Shown one piece after another: positions 26,862-34,832 of a stretch of 64,000 nt of DNA; position 1 is the stretch's first letter, and the number at the start of each line of letters is the position of its first letter. The notes below the pieces were generated by a model. That model was not told the DNA's origin, did no database searches, and saw only the letters and a program-made list of their open reading frames with translations. The DNA lies in the NCBI GenBank assembly GCA_016709995.1, contig JADJLQ010000001.1, forward strand, positions 2,948,001-3,012,000, in the 5' to 3' direction. A program made the position numbers and the translations under genes. This DNA is from Saprospiraceae bacterium (GTDB lineage: Bacteria > Bacteroidota > Bacteroidia > Chitinophagales > Saprospiraceae).

Positions 26862-28262
26862 TTATGAAACAACAGCTTCAGCTGCATTTACCCATTCATT
26901 GATTCCTCCGGAAAAGTTTACCAGATTAGTATATCCTTTTTTTACCAATAGGGAGTAAGCGATGGACGACCTGTCCCCTCCCTGGCAATGGATGATGACC
27001 TTTCTGTCCTTTTTAATCTTTTCTAAATTTTCAGGAAGCGTACCGACAAAAATATTCTCTGCTTTGGAGATATGTCCTGCATTAAACTCAGCAGCACCTC
27101 TCAAGTCTACTACCTGGACACCATTATTATGTATCAACTGTTTGGCTTCCTCAATAGTAATCACATTTGCTTTTTGAAGGGTACCCCCAGCCTCAGTCCA
27201 AATGGAAGTAGACGGTACATAACCATAAATATTATCCAAGCCTATGCGCATGAGTTTTCTGGTGAGATCATCGAGTTGGCTTTCGTCCGCCAACAGCATA
27301 AAGGGTTCATCATACTTGATAAACCAACCCGCCCAGGTAGCAAAAGAATTATTGCCTTGTATATTGATACTGCCTGGGATAAACGCATTTGCAAAATCAG
27401 ATTTACTGCGGGCATCTATCAATTTTATATCCTTAGCCAATGCTGCCTTTAATTCATCCGCTGAAAGTTTACTTAATACCGGTACCGAAGTAAGCAAAGG
27501 ACGATCTACCTTGTTAAGATGTTTCATCATGGCAAAATACTTGGGCGGTTCAGGCTGATCAGCTAATAAATACTGGACAAATCCGGTTTCATCATCTGCA
27601 TATTGGAAAGCCCAGTTTCTGGCTTTTTCATAACCCACTGTAGTGCTGGGTACAGAGCCTAATGCCTTGCCACAAGCACTGCCGGCGCCATGACCTGGCC
27701 ATACCTGTATATAATCTTCCAGGGCATTAAATTTTCTAATTGAATCATACATCTGATGCGCGCCTACAGCTGAGGTGCCTGTGATTCCTGCTGCCTTTTC
27801 GAGCAAGTCAGGTCTTCCTACATCCCCGACAAAAACAAAATCACCTGTAAAGAGCATGACTGGTTTATTACTGGCCGGATTATCAGTCAGTAAGAAGCTT
27901 ACACTCTCAGGCGTATGGCCCGGTGTATGCAAGACTTCCATCGTGAGATTACCTATTTTGATTTTATCACCATCCTTCAAACCAACATGTGGAAACTGAT
28001 ATTGCCATCCTTCACCACCTTCATCACTCAGGTATAAGTCAGCTCCTGTAAGCTGAGCTAGCTCCCGGGACCCCGCCAGAAAATCAGCATGAATATGTGT
28101 CTCGAAAATATGAGTTATCTTCATATTATTGGCCTTGGCGATTTCAATATAGGTGTCTACATCCCTTTTTGCATCAATCACAGCGGCTACACCCGCTTTT
28201 TGACACCCGATAAAATAACTGGCTTGCGCCAGACTTTTGTCATAAATGTGTTGAAAATACAT
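26862..28262 (-). CDS. Persulfide dioxygenase-rhodanese fusion (MBL fold)
   Basis: Cytoplasmic enzyme of 466 residues. The N-terminal metallo-beta-lactamase domain (about 1-240) has ETHIHADFLAGS (HxHxD), HTPGHTPESV, FTGDFVFVGDVGRPD and VWPGHGAGSACG, the ETHE1-like iron site that oxidises glutathione or other persulfides to sulfite. Two rhodanese domains follow: the first (about 270-355) has no catalytic Cys; the second has HCQGGDRSS with the active Cys (about 430). Such fusions handle sulfane sulfur and may make thiosulfate from sulfite. A palindrome and a near-consensus -7 box precede the gene. With TauE and YeeE proteins it forms the core of the sulfur cluster. Confidence 0.92.
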   Translation of the reverse strand: MYFQHIYDKSLAQASYFIGCQKAGVAAVIDAKRDVDTYIEIAKANNMKITHIFETHIHADFLAGSRELAQLTGADLYLSDEGGEGWQYQFPHVGLKDGDKIKIGNLTMEVLHTPGHTPESVSFLLTDNPASNKPVMLFTGDFVFVGDVGRPDLLEKAAGITGTSAVGAHQMYDSIRKFNALEDYIQVWPGHGAGSACGKALGSVPSTTVGYEKARNWAFQYADDETGFVQYLLADQPEPPKYFAMMKHLNKVDRPLLTSVPVLSKLSADELKAALAKDIKLIDARSKSDFANAFIPGSINIQGNNSFATWAGWFIKYDEPFMLLADESQLDDLTRKLMRIGLDNIYGYVPSTSIWTEAGGTLQKANVITIEEAKQLIHNNGVQVVDLRGAAEFNAGHISKAENIFVGTLPENLEKIKKDRKVIIHCQGGDRSSIAYSLLVKKGYTNLVNFSGGINEWVNAAEAVVS

Positions 28263-28329
28263 AGTTATCTTTTAATTTTTTTAGTTAATGAATGTGCAAA
28301 GATGCCTGGACTTTCAGCCCGTTTTGGTA

Positions 28330-28356
28330 ACATTTGTTGCACAGAATAACAAATGT
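28330..28356. promoter_or_regulatory. Palindrome upstream of the persulfide dioxygenase gene, possible operator
   Basis: Perfect nine-base inverted repeat ACATTTGTT / AACAAATGT with a nine-base spacer, 68-94 bp before the dioxygenase ATG. No T run follows it, so it is a poor terminator for the upstream TauE gene. It is a candidate site for the Crp/Fnr protein encoded in the cluster (inference). Confidence 0.5.
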
Positions 28357-28366
28357 TTTTTCTGGC

Positions 28367-29185
28367 TTAATGACCACCGAGCGTAGGAAAGTAGATTTCC
28401 TTCACAAAAATGTAAATGCCCATGACGAGCACAAACCATCCAAAGGATTTCTTCAGTTTATCTCCGTGTATTTTTTTTGACAAATAGATACCGATAAATA
28501 TGCCTGCAGCTGCAAAAACGGTAAATCCTCCCAGAAGCCTCCAGTCAATAACTTCACTGCCTTGCAGATCGCCAATAAATCCGATGAGGGACTTAGCTGC
28601 TATAATAAACAAGGAGGTACCCACCGCCAGTTTCATAGGCATCTTAGCTAGTATCACTAAAGCAGGGATGATGAGAAATCCTCCGCCTGCTCCTACCAAA
28701 CCTGTGAGCAAACCTACCAGGGCACCCTCCAATAATATCATAGGATAATTATATTTCATAGCCACAGGTTCATCAGATTCTGGTTCGCTTTTGCCAGGCT
28801 TAATCATGCTGATCGAAGCCAGTACCATGACCAAAGCAAAAAGCAACATCAATGCCACCGACTTAGTGACCATAAAGGAACCTATTGAAAAGAGTTCTTT
28901 CGGGATCAGAGGGACTATCCACATCCTGGTCACGAACACAGCGATTATAGAGGGAATCCCAAATATAATAACAGTTTTAAAATCTACTTTTTTGTGAAAG
29001 GCACTCTGTATCCCACCTACCAGGGCGGTGACTCCTACGATAAACAAAGAATAAGCTGTAGCCAACACCGGAGATACTGCTAAAATATATACAAGAATAG
29101 GCACCGTCAAAATAGAGCCTCCACTTCCAATCAGTCCCAAAGAAACACCTACGATAGCTGCTAAAAAAAATCCAAGAATCTCCAT
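28367..29185 (-). CDS. TauE/SafE family sulfite exporter
   Basis: Inner-membrane protein of 272 residues with eight predicted helices and the two-repeat TauE/SafE pattern: GVSLGLIGSGGSILTVPILVY in the first half and GLLTGLVGAGGGFLIIPALV in the second, each with the Gly-rich motif. Members export sulfite, sulfoacetate or related anions. Upstream of a persulfide dioxygenase, which makes sulfite, it probably removes that toxic product. It is the first gene of the sulfur run and is divergent from a DUF202 gene across a 188-bp region with repeated promoter-like sequences. Confidence 0.9.
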   Translation of the reverse strand: MEILGFFLAAIVGVSLGLIGSGGSILTVPILVYILAVSPVLATAYSLFIVGVTALVGGIQSAFHKKVDFKTVIIFGIPSIIAVFVTRMWIVPLIPKELFSIGSFMVTKSVALMLLFALVMVLASISMIKPGKSEPESDEPVAMKYNYPMILLEGALVGLLTGLVGAGGGFLIIPALVILAKMPMKLAVGTSLFIIAAKSLIGFIGDLQGSEVIDWRLLGGFTVFAAAGIFIGIYLSKKIHGDKLKKSFGWFVLVMGIYIFVKEIYFPTLGGH

Positions 29186-29198
29186 TATATTTATTTGA

Positions 29199-29366
29199 AG
29201 TGCAAAATTGAGCTTTTCAGTACGAGCTGATGGTTACAAAAGTTACATACCACTTTACTGTCTTATCCGGCTTGAATTAAAACTTTGTAGTGCAAATTGC
29301 TCATTTAAAGATTAATACAAAGGAGAAGCTATCGATTTATAAAATTATTTCAATGTAATTTGCACT
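29199..29366. repeat. Three AGTGCAAA-type repeats between tauE-like and DUF202 genes
   Basis: AGTGCAAAATT at 29199-29209 and AGTGCAAATT at 29289-29298 are direct copies, and AATTTGCACT at 29357-29366 is the exact inverse of the second. Read on the minus strand the first gives a TTTTGCAC -7-like box for the exporter; the third gives TTTGCAC just before the DUF202 ATG. They may be paired promoters or operator half-sites. Confidence 0.45.
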
Positions 29367-29373
29367 TAATAAC

Positions 29374-29673
29374 ATGGAAGACAAACAACTAAACCTTCAA
29401 AATAAAGACCTCATCCTGAGAGAACGATTGGCCATTGAACGGACTACTATGGCCAACGATACTACATTGCTGGCTTTCATAAGAACTGCCTTATATTTTT
29501 ATGTAGCAGGACTAAGCATCAACCAATTGCTCAGGGTTCAATACGGATTGATACTGGAGGTTGGTTTTGGGGTCATCGCTTTAATCATTCTCATCGTAGG
29601 CATCTTCAAATATAGACAGCAAAATGCCAAACTCAGAGAAAGTGAAAAACAGATTGGCAATTATAAATTATAA
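29374..29673 (+). CDS. DUF202 (YidH-like) small membrane protein
   Basis: Membrane protein of 99 residues with helices at about 28-49 and 57-79. RERLAIERTTMANDTTLLAFIRTAL before the first helix is the clear DUF202 signature. The family's function is unknown, but its members often lie near sulfur-oxidation and stress genes in Bacteroidota. It is divergently arranged with the TauE/SafE gene and shares the repeat-bearing intergenic region with it, so it may answer to the same regulator. Confidence 0.85.
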   Translation: MEDKQLNLQNKDLILRERLAIERTTMANDTTLLAFIRTALYFYVAGLSINQLLRVQYGLILEVGFGVIALIILIVGIFKYRQQNAKLRESEKQIGNYKL

Positions 29674-29774
29674 CCAGCTGACACGATTGAAAATTTTAAG
29701 TTTGGCATCTCCACACTGATATGGATAAGCCTCTCTCGAACAACATTCGAATATTAACCTTCAAAACCTATCAT

Positions 29775-29782
29775 TATATTTG
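29775..29782 (+). promoter_or_regulatory. TAnnTTTG -7 element
   Basis: TATATTTG, an exact match to the Bacteroidota -7 consensus, 23 nt before the beta-lactamase ATG at 29806. Confidence 0.45.
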
Positions 29783-29805
29783 TTGGTGATTCTATCTTCA
29801 CATTG

Positions 29806-30699
29806 ATGAAATCTATCTTCACCACTATTTTTCTGATATCTTTATGCACCACTTATAGTCTGGGACAGGATGATCTTTTGCTCAATCAATTAGTCCTTAT
29901 CTGCCAGGATAAAAAAGCGACCATAGGATTTGCCATTCAAGCATTGGAACAGGAGGGCACCATCACGTATAATGATCATATACACTATCCAATGCAAAGT
30001 GTATATAAATTTCATTTAGCCTTGGCGGTCTTGAATCAGGTAGATCGTGGAAAATGGGACATAGATCAAAAAATTTGGATATCGAAGAAAGATTTATTGC
30101 CTGATACCTGGAGCCCATTACGCGATAAATATCCTAACGGTGAGCTCTATCTTCCACTTCGTGAAATCCTCACCTATACCGTTGCCCAAAGTGATAATAA
30201 TGGTTGTGATATCTTGTTCAGGTTGATAGGTGGTCCTGCCAAAGTCAACAAATATATTCATTCTCTTGGCATCAAGGATATAGCTATCAAAGCCACTGAA
30301 GAGCAAATGCATAAAAAGTATAAAGCCCAATTTGCCAACTGGACCACTCCGACAGCAGCGATCGAAGCATTAAAAATATTCGACAATAAGCTCATCCTAT
30401 CTCCGACTACAAAGAATTTTCTTTGGAATACCATGGTAAAGACCACCACGGGACCTAATAAACTAAAAGGACTTCTTCCTCATGATGCCATCGTGGGTCA
30501 TAAAACCGGATACTCCGGCACCAATGATCAAGGCATCACTGCAGCATCCAATGACATTGGCATCATGGTACTACCCAATGGCAAAAAAATATCACTGGCG
30601 GTTTTTGTGACCCAGTCATCAGAAAATGAGGCTACCAATGACAGGATTATGGCAGAGGTGGCAGAGGCCGTCTGGAACCACTTTGTGAATTATCAATAA
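29806..30699 (+). CDS. Class A beta-lactamase, subclass A2
   Basis: Exported serine beta-lactamase of 297 residues with signal peptide about 1-20 (ending YSLGQ). All active-site elements are present: SVYK (Ser70/Lys73), SDNNGCD (Ser130-Asp-Asn), ATEEQMHK (Glu166 region of the omega loop, in the A2 form) and VGHKTGYSG (Lys234-Thr-Gly). The A2 subclass (CfxA, PER, VEB, CepA relatives) is characteristic of Bacteroidota. Start taken at the ATG rather than the TTG at 29803. No mobile element flanks it and its composition is like its neighbours, so it is likely a resident gene; the drug spectrum cannot be read from the sequence. Confidence 0.93.
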   Translation: MKSIFTTIFLISLCTTYSLGQDDLLLNQLVLICQDKKATIGFAIQALEQEGTITYNDHIHYPMQSVYKFHLALAVLNQVDRGKWDIDQKIWISKKDLLPDTWSPLRDKYPNGELYLPLREILTYTVAQSDNNGCDILFRLIGGPAKVNKYIHSLGIKDIAIKATEEQMHKKYKAQFANWTTPTAAIEALKIFDNKLILSPTTKNFLWNTMVKTTTGPNKLKGLLPHDAIVGHKTGYSGTNDQGITAASNDIGIMVLPNGKKISLAVFVTQSSENEATNDRIMAEVAEAVWNHFVNYQ

Positions 30700-30776
30700 T
30701 AAGGTAACTCCGCGCAATTTTGCAGGGAAGACAAAACTGCTTATGAAACAGTCAGATTCTCAGCAAAAAAACTTAT

Positions 30777-32903
30777 TCAACGATAAAAGCCCATAGCAAT
30801 GCCTCCATCTACATTCAGGGCATTACCAGTAGTTTTATTGAGCAGACCGCTTACAAAAGCAAAGGCTGCATTGGCTATATCCTCCGGCAGGATGATTTCA
30901 TTGAGTAAGGTTCGCTTGGCATAGTAGGCAGGCAGTTCTTCTACTGTAATGCCATAAGCCTTCGCCCGTCCTTCAGCCCAACCACCCGACCAGATATTGC
31001 TGCCAGCGATTACAGCATCTGGATTGATCATATTGACTCTGATTCTGTCCGGTCCTAATTCTGCAGCGAGTAGACGGGAGAGATGGCCCTGCGCTGATTT
31101 AGCAGATCCGTATGCAGTATTGTTTGGCCCTGCTACGACGGCATTTTTAGACACGATATTGAGGATGTCTCCACCAATATTTTGCTTTTTCATGACCTTA
31201 ATCGCTTCTTTGGATACCAAAAACTGGCCTTTCACCAGGATATCATAGATTTTATCCCAGTCTTTTACTGTGTGATCAGTGATTGACTTAGAGAGACTGA
31301 TGCCAGCATTGTTGACGATGATATCGATGCCTCCAAATTTTAAAGCCAACTGTTCAAATGCCAGCTCAATAGATGCTTCGCTGGTGACATCCATCAGGGT
31401 GGCATCGATCACATCTTTGCCAAAAAGTTTGACAAATTCCTCTTTTGTTTCATCCAATCTACCGGAATGGATATCATTAAGTAATATACAAGCCCCTTCT
31501 TCGGCAAATTTTTTGGCAATCGCTTTGCCAATACCTCCTGCCGATCCGGTGATTAAGGCTATTTTGCCTGACAAGGCTTTTGGTTTAGGCATCCGTTTCA
31601 ATTTGGCCTCTTCCAAAAGCCAGTATTCGATATCAAAAGCTTCCTGGCGAGGTAGTGCCGTATACGCTGAGACTGCCTCAGCCCCCTTCATCACGTTAAC
31701 AGCATTGATATAATACTCGCTGGCAAGCCGGGCAGTGGTTTTGTCTTTAGCAAATGTAAACATACCGATGCCCGGATATAATAACACCACAGGATTGGGG
31801 TCCCTCATAGCAGGGCTATCTACATGAGCACAGGCATGATAATATGCCGCATACATGTTGCGATATTCCTCAAAACCAGGCAATAATTCTTTTTTTATCT
31901 CTTCAGGGTTAGTGAGGTCTGCATCCGGTGCCAATGGCAATATGAGTGGGCTTATTTTGGTGCGCAGAAAATGATCAGGGCAGGAAGTGCCCATCGGGGC
32001 TAACCTTTCCAAATCATGGGAATTGACAAATTCCAATATTCTGGCATCATCTGAATAGTGTCCTATCATGGGTTTGTGTGACGAACAGAGTCCCCGAAGG
32101 ATGGGAGCGATAGCCGCCGCCTGTGTATGTCGGTCGATCCCATTCAGCGAGTGCATTTTCATGCCTCCAAAGACAGGCCGGGGATGGCCCATGTTATTTT
32201 CTAAATATATGGCACAAGCCTCTATCACCTCCAGGGTATTGATATAACTCTCATACGAAGTATCTCCCCAGGTAAATAATCCATGGGAACCCAACATGAT
32301 GCCTTTAAGTTGGATCCCCTGGGCAAGACTATCTTCCAGGCATGATCTGAGCTTCAGACCCAAGTCGAAGCCGGGTCGTTGCCAATCCACCCAACCGATG
32401 CTTCCACCAAATAAATCTTCGGTGATCTTTTTGCCGTCTTTTGCTGCTGCTATGGCGATGGCAGCATCAGGATGCAGATGATCGATGTGCTTAAATGGCA
32501 GAAATCCGTGGAGTGGAGTATCAATAGACGGTGCCTTAGAGTTAAGATCAAATATACAATGGTTGAACAGTGCTACCATTTCGTCTTCATGCTCCAGTCC
32601 ACGATATACCCGCTCCAGAGCCAGAAGTCTGTCCAGGTATAGAGCAGCACATCCAGATTTTTTTAAGGTGCCGATATCACCACCAGAACCTTTGATCCAC
32701 ATCACTTCGACAGGATCTCCGGTCAATGGGTCCTTGTCCTGGATTTTTACCGATGTATTACCACCTCCATAATTGGTCAATCGCAGATCAGCACCCAGCA
32801 GATTGGATCGATAGATAAAAAGATCTACTTCATCTTTTAGAGCCAACGCTTTGGTTTCTTCCCATAGGTAACTCACATGTCGAAAACTTGATTGATTGAG
32901 CAT
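30777..32903 (-). CDS. Bifunctional rhamnulose-1-phosphate aldolase / short-chain dehydrogenase
   Basis: Cytoplasmic fusion of 708 residues. The N-terminal half (about 1-400) is a class II aldolase: MWIKGSGGDIGTL, PLHGFLPFKHIDHLHPDA (zinc His) and MLGSHGLFTWGD. The C-terminal half (about 430-708) is a Rossmann SDR: ALITGSAGGIGKAIA (TGxxxGxG), IIVNNAG, and YGSAKSAQ (YxxxK). It cleaves rhamnulose 1-phosphate to DHAP and L-lactaldehyde; the SDR probably oxidises the lactaldehyde to lactate. With the isomerase and kinase at 16.6-19.2 kb it completes L-rhamnose breakdown, though 11 kb away. A TATTTTTG box ends five bases before its ATG. Confidence 0.92.
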   Translation of the reverse strand: MLNQSSFRHVSYLWEETKALALKDEVDLFIYRSNLLGADLRLTNYGGGNTSVKIQDKDPLTGDPVEVMWIKGSGGDIGTLKKSGCAALYLDRLLALERVYRGLEHEDEMVALFNHCIFDLNSKAPSIDTPLHGFLPFKHIDHLHPDAAIAIAAAKDGKKITEDLFGGSIGWVDWQRPGFDLGLKLRSCLEDSLAQGIQLKGIMLGSHGLFTWGDTSYESYINTLEVIEACAIYLENNMGHPRPVFGGMKMHSLNGIDRHTQAAAIAPILRGLCSSHKPMIGHYSDDARILEFVNSHDLERLAPMGTSCPDHFLRTKISPLILPLAPDADLTNPEEIKKELLPGFEEYRNMYAAYYHACAHVDSPAMRDPNPVVLLYPGIGMFTFAKDKTTARLASEYYINAVNVMKGAEAVSAYTALPRQEAFDIEYWLLEEAKLKRMPKPKALSGKIALITGSAGGIGKAIAKKFAEEGACILLNDIHSGRLDETKEEFVKLFGKDVIDATLMDVTSEASIELAFEQLALKFGGIDIIVNNAGISLSKSITDHTVKDWDKIYDILVKGQFLVSKEAIKVMKKQNIGGDILNIVSKNAVVAGPNNTAYGSAKSAQGHLSRLLAAELGPDRIRVNMINPDAVIAGSNIWSGGWAEGRAKAYGITVEELPAYYAKRTLLNEIILPEDIANAAFAFVSGLLNKTTGNALNVDGGIAMGFYR

Positions 32904-32908
32904 GGTGC

Positions 32909-32916
32909 CAAAAATA
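32909..32916 (-). promoter_or_regulatory. TAnnTTTG -7 element abutting the aldolase-dehydrogenase start
   Basis: On the minus strand TATTTTTG is followed by GCACC and then the ATG at 32903. A start of transcription a few bases downstream would give a leaderless or nearly leaderless mRNA. Confidence 0.5.
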
Positions 32917-33096
32917 GTTATAATGTCTCAAATCAAAATATTCTTGACAGCATAAATACATTGATATGGATCAGCAAAACCAGATATAATCATCAGGTCA
33001 AGGTATTGGGTTTAAGTTCAACTTTGATGGGTAGATCAGCACCTGAAATTAAAGAAACTATCAAGGCGAACACACTGATTTAACCTCATAAAGAAT

Positions 33097-34314
33097 ATGA
33101 TAAATCAATGCCTTATGAAAAACCATGCTTATTCGATACCTAAAATGATATGGCTGGTAGTATTTCTAGCTTTACCTTCCCTGGTATCAGCCTTAAAAAT
33201 TGAATATGGTAATACAGTGATCCTATCTCAACCAATTCATGAAAATGTATATATCTCCGGAGGCACTATAACTATCAATGCTCCAATATATGGTGACCTC
33301 ACTGTGGCAGGAGGCACCATCACAATCAATGACAGCATTTTTGGGGATGTATTGATGGCAGGTGGTACCATCATCCTCCAGGGATATATCGCACAAGATC
33401 TCAGAGCTGGCGCGGGGGACATTAAAATTTATAATACCATCGCTGGTGATGTATTGATAGGGAGTGGGTCACTGGTCTTGTACGAGCAAGCTCAAATAGG
33501 CGATCTCATCATAGGAGCAGGAAATGTCGAAATAAATGGTACCGTAAATGGCATTTTAAAAGCTGGTGTGAACGAGTTTAAGCTCCATGGCACCGTAAAA
33601 AAAGATATGAATATCAAGGGGGCTACCATATCCATCCTGGGAACTGTCGATGGAAATGGCACGCTGGCTGCATCCGAAAGTATCCAATGTGGATCAAAAA
33701 CTGTCTTTAATGGGAATATAACCTATTGGGTACCTGGCCCTACCCCTAATTTCACAGAAGCATTGAGACCTCCGACTCAGACGATATTCGATTCGAGTTT
33801 AAAAATGTCTGAAGCGACCTGGTACAAATTGGGCTGGGGATCCTTAATGATTTTGTGGTGGTATCTGGGTACAGCCCTGCTCATGATTATGCTCATTCAA
33901 TATTTTTTTGCTCCTGTCTTGAGACAAGCCGTGGGCACTACTCAAATTATGACGCTGAAATCATTCTTGTGGGGGCTCTTATTTTTTATAGGATTGCCAA
34001 TAACCATCCTCATTACTTTTGTTACCGTCATTGGATTACCGATCGGCTTGATCCTATTATTTGCGCTTATCTCCTTGATCATTCTGGCAAGTTGCATCGT
34101 GGCAGTGACCTCAGCGCAATGGTTTATGATACAGTATGGCAAACAATATAATTTTTGGCAGGTGGTTTTATTGGCTTTTGGGTTTTTCGTCGTGTTCAAA
34201 ATGATTGGATCGACACCGATCATAGGGTGGGTTTTCACTTTTATTACTGTCAATATTGTCTTTGGCGCCATTTTAATAAATATCCGTTGGAAAAAGCATG
34301 CTTTTGTTGATTAA
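33097..34314 (+). CDS. Bactofilin-like beta-helix protein with C-terminal membrane domain
   Basis: Protein of 405 residues. A signal peptide (to about residue 33; an inner ATG at 33115 is an equally good start) precedes a right-handed beta-helix-like region (about 40-215) of short repeats such as GGTITINAPIYGDLTVAGG, as in polymer-forming bactofilins. About 245-400 hold four or five transmembrane helices. The repeat region should therefore lie in the periplasm, unlike cytoplasmic bactofilins. Related architectures are known in Bacteroidota and archaea without firm function; a scaffold for the envelope is a guess. It is a lone gene, divergent from the aldolase-dehydrogenase gene. Confidence 0.75.
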   Translation: MINQCLMKNHAYSIPKMIWLVVFLALPSLVSALKIEYGNTVILSQPIHENVYISGGTITINAPIYGDLTVAGGTITINDSIFGDVLMAGGTIILQGYIAQDLRAGAGDIKIYNTIAGDVLIGSGSLVLYEQAQIGDLIIGAGNVEINGTVNGILKAGVNEFKLHGTVKKDMNIKGATISILGTVDGNGTLAASESIQCGSKTVFNGNITYWVPGPTPNFTEALRPPTQTIFDSSLKMSEATWYKLGWGSLMILWWYLGTALLMIMLIQYFFAPVLRQAVGTTQIMTLKSFLWGLLFFIGLPITILITFVTVIGLPIGLILLFALISLIILASCIVAVTSAQWFMIQYGKQYNFWQVVLLAFGFFVVFKMIGSTPIIGWVFTFITVNIVFGAILINIRWKKHAFVD

Positions 34315-34385
34315 TCTTGTAGGATATCGAGGCAAAATTTGATTCAAAACTATCTATTGATGTATATCGCTAACAGGGTTGATAA

Positions 34386-34817
34386 CTACGATAAAAAAAG
34401 CCTTTCAAAGCTCTTGTAATCCGATTGATAGTCTAACCATACAGCACAGAGACAGCCTTCATAGTAAGGAAATAATTTCAAATCTTGACCGGTGGGAGGC
34501 GGATTTTGGTATAGACTCGTGTAGATCATGCCATCTGGCCTGGAGATCGTGTGATCATCTGTAATCCAAAATACTTTTTTGTCTATAAATGAAAAAGCAT
34601 CATACCATTCAAAAGGGATGATCAGATGATCTACTAAAGGCAAGGGCAAATCCGGATCTGTGATTTGAACAAACACTTCTGTTCCTTCCAACCAATCTCT
34701 GATTTCAATAAGATTGGGATGAGTCTGGACCAAAGAGATCATAGGCACACCGGCTGCAGCACAAATCCTTGCAGTATGCAGGTCCGGAACAGAGGTCACT
34801 AAGGATACAGATTCCAT
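34386..34817 (-). CDS. Hypothetical protein, partner of ATP-grasp-like gene
   Basis: I do not recognise this 143-residue soluble protein. It begins SVSLVTSVPDLHTARICAAAGVPMISL, a strand-helix-strand pattern like one unit of a TIM barrel or Rossmann-like fold, followed by short beta-rich stretches with many aromatic residues and Pro. There is no signal peptide or membrane helix. Its ATG lies 15 bp after the stop of the ATP-grasp-like gene on the same strand, so the two are almost certainly co-transcribed. The reading frame is clean to its TAG. Confidence 0.6.
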   Translation of the reverse strand: MESVSLVTSVPDLHTARICAAAGVPMISLVQTHPNLIEIRDWLEGTEVFVQITDPDLPLPLVDHLIIPFEWYDAFSFIDKKVFWITDDHTISRPDGMIYTSLYQNPPPTGQDLKLFPYYEGCLCAVWLDYQSDYKSFERLFLS

Positions 34818-34832
34818 TACTCAATATCGGAC

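Noticed and set aside
29806..30699. Beta-lactamase as a recently acquired resistance gene
   Set aside because: No transposase, integrase or inverted repeats flank it, its composition matches its neighbours, and A2 enzymes are native to Bacteroidota.
31279..31713. A 144-codon open frame on the plus strand
   Set aside because: Antisense to the SDR half of the aldolase-dehydrogenase fusion; low-complexity Ser/Ala-rich product.
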